Origin: JACPPO01 sp965262505
Lineage (GTDB): Bacteria > Acidobacteriota > Vicinamibacteria > Vicinamibacterales > UBA2999
Length of the DNA: 59,765 bases
Reading direction: 5' to 3'
Assembly: GCA_965262505.1 (NCBI GenBank)
Contig: CBDHFM010000016.1
Span: 1-59,765 of the forward strand
A program made the position numbers and the translations under genes. Of the stretch, positions 59,543 through 59,765 are shown piece after piece. Position 1 is the first letter of the stretch; every line of letters begins with the position of its first letter. The notes below the pieces were generated by a model. That model saw nothing but the letters and a program-made list of their open reading frames with translations, did not search any database and was not told the DNA's origin.

Positions 59543-59761
59543 ATGAGCGAGAAGGGGCGCGAGAACAGACTCCGGCGGATGGCGGAACGGCAAGGCTTGC
59601 GGTTGGAGCGATCGCGCCGGCACGACACGCGGGCGTCGTCCTACGGCTTGTATGCGCTCAAGACCTGGAAGACGCGACAGCTGGTGAGTGAGCCGGGCGT
59701 ACGCGACGATCACGCCTTGACGCTCGACGAGGTGGAGCAGTACTTGATGACGAGCCGCTAG
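59543..59761 (+). CDS. Small conserved basic protein (right copy)
   Basis: 72 residues, identical to 10931-11149 (MSEKGRENRLRRMAERQGLR), starting at the ATG behind GAGGAGG. The stop is 4 bases from the end of the window. Confidence 0.6.
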   Translation: MSEKGRENRLRRMAERQGLRLERSRRHDTRASSYGLYALKTWKTRQLVSEPGVRDDHALTLDEVEQYLMTSR

Positions 59762-59765
59762 GGGC

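Larger units (their letters stand above)
49209..59765. repeat. Right arm of the giant inverted repeat (10,557 bp)
   Basis: Reverse complement of 10927-21708. Seen differences are a 225-base deletion (joint at 58295/58296, equal to loss of 12397-12621) and about 46 substitutions confined to 54961-55309. Encoded proteins elsewhere are identical. The arm starts with the first base of the Tn3 end and reaches the last base of the window. Confidence 0.95.

Noticed and set aside
10927..59765. Terminal inverted repeats of a linear plasmid
   Set aside because: The right arm reaches the window end, but the left arm begins at 10927 with unique DNA outside it, and no telomere-like or terminal-protein gene is seen.
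1..59765. tRNA, rRNA or tmRNA genes
   Set aside because: I found no cloverleaf with anticodon context or rRNA-like sequence; the structured element at 11392-11501 has a 16-bp closing stem unlike any tRNA.

Overview
The window is high-GC bacterial DNA that reads as a plasmid-like mosaic. I see no rRNA, tRNA, ribosomal protein or core metabolic gene. Two protein types are ones I associate with Acidobacteriota: a secreted protein whose N-terminal domain is familiar from that phylum (43492-44212), and a TonB-receptor N-terminus with a carboxypeptidase-like regulatory domain (41064-41412). An Acidobacteriota (Vicinamibacteria-like) host is therefore my best guess, but this is inference only.

Layout. 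(1) 1-10100: an IS256-type transposase relic, then a run of surface-glycan genes on the plus strand: methyltransferase, membrane alkaline-phosphatase-fold enzyme, small accessory protein, GT4 glycosyltransferase, and a GT4-coiled coil-methyltransferase fusion. Several are coupled by 4-base overlaps. A truncated autotransporter barrel follows. (2) 10927-21708: left arm of a very large inverted repeat. It carries an IS21 relic, a DUF6998-like gene, a complete iteron replicon (parA, ribbon-helix-helix gene, repA, origin), an MmeI-like restriction-modification gene and a Tn3-family transposon. (3) 21709-49208: unique centre. It holds three more repA genes (one orphaned, one with origin and parA on the minus strand, one on the plus strand), toxin-antitoxin pairs HicBA and HigBA, a fifth unrelated candidate replication initiator with four 22-bp iterons, and much IS debris (IS1380, IS3, IS5, IS256, IS630, ISL3, integrase pieces). 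A second remnant of glycan genes follows. (4) 49209-59765: right arm, the reverse complement of 10927-21708, running to the last base of the window.

How it works together. The intact replicons share one plan: parA, then a small ribbon-helix-helix partner overlapping it, then repA, then the iteron origin placed downstream of repA. Two of these origins (12749-12932 and 28261-28444) have the same length and spacing but different iteron sequences, which suggests that related replicons diverged in specificity and were then joined in one molecule. The two repeat arms are identical except for a 225-bp deletion and a sharply bounded 349-bp divergent tract in the restriction-modification gene. The inner edge of the repeat is exactly the outer end of the Tn3 transposon.

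Many genes carry single-base frameshifts. I cannot tell decay from sequencing error without reads.
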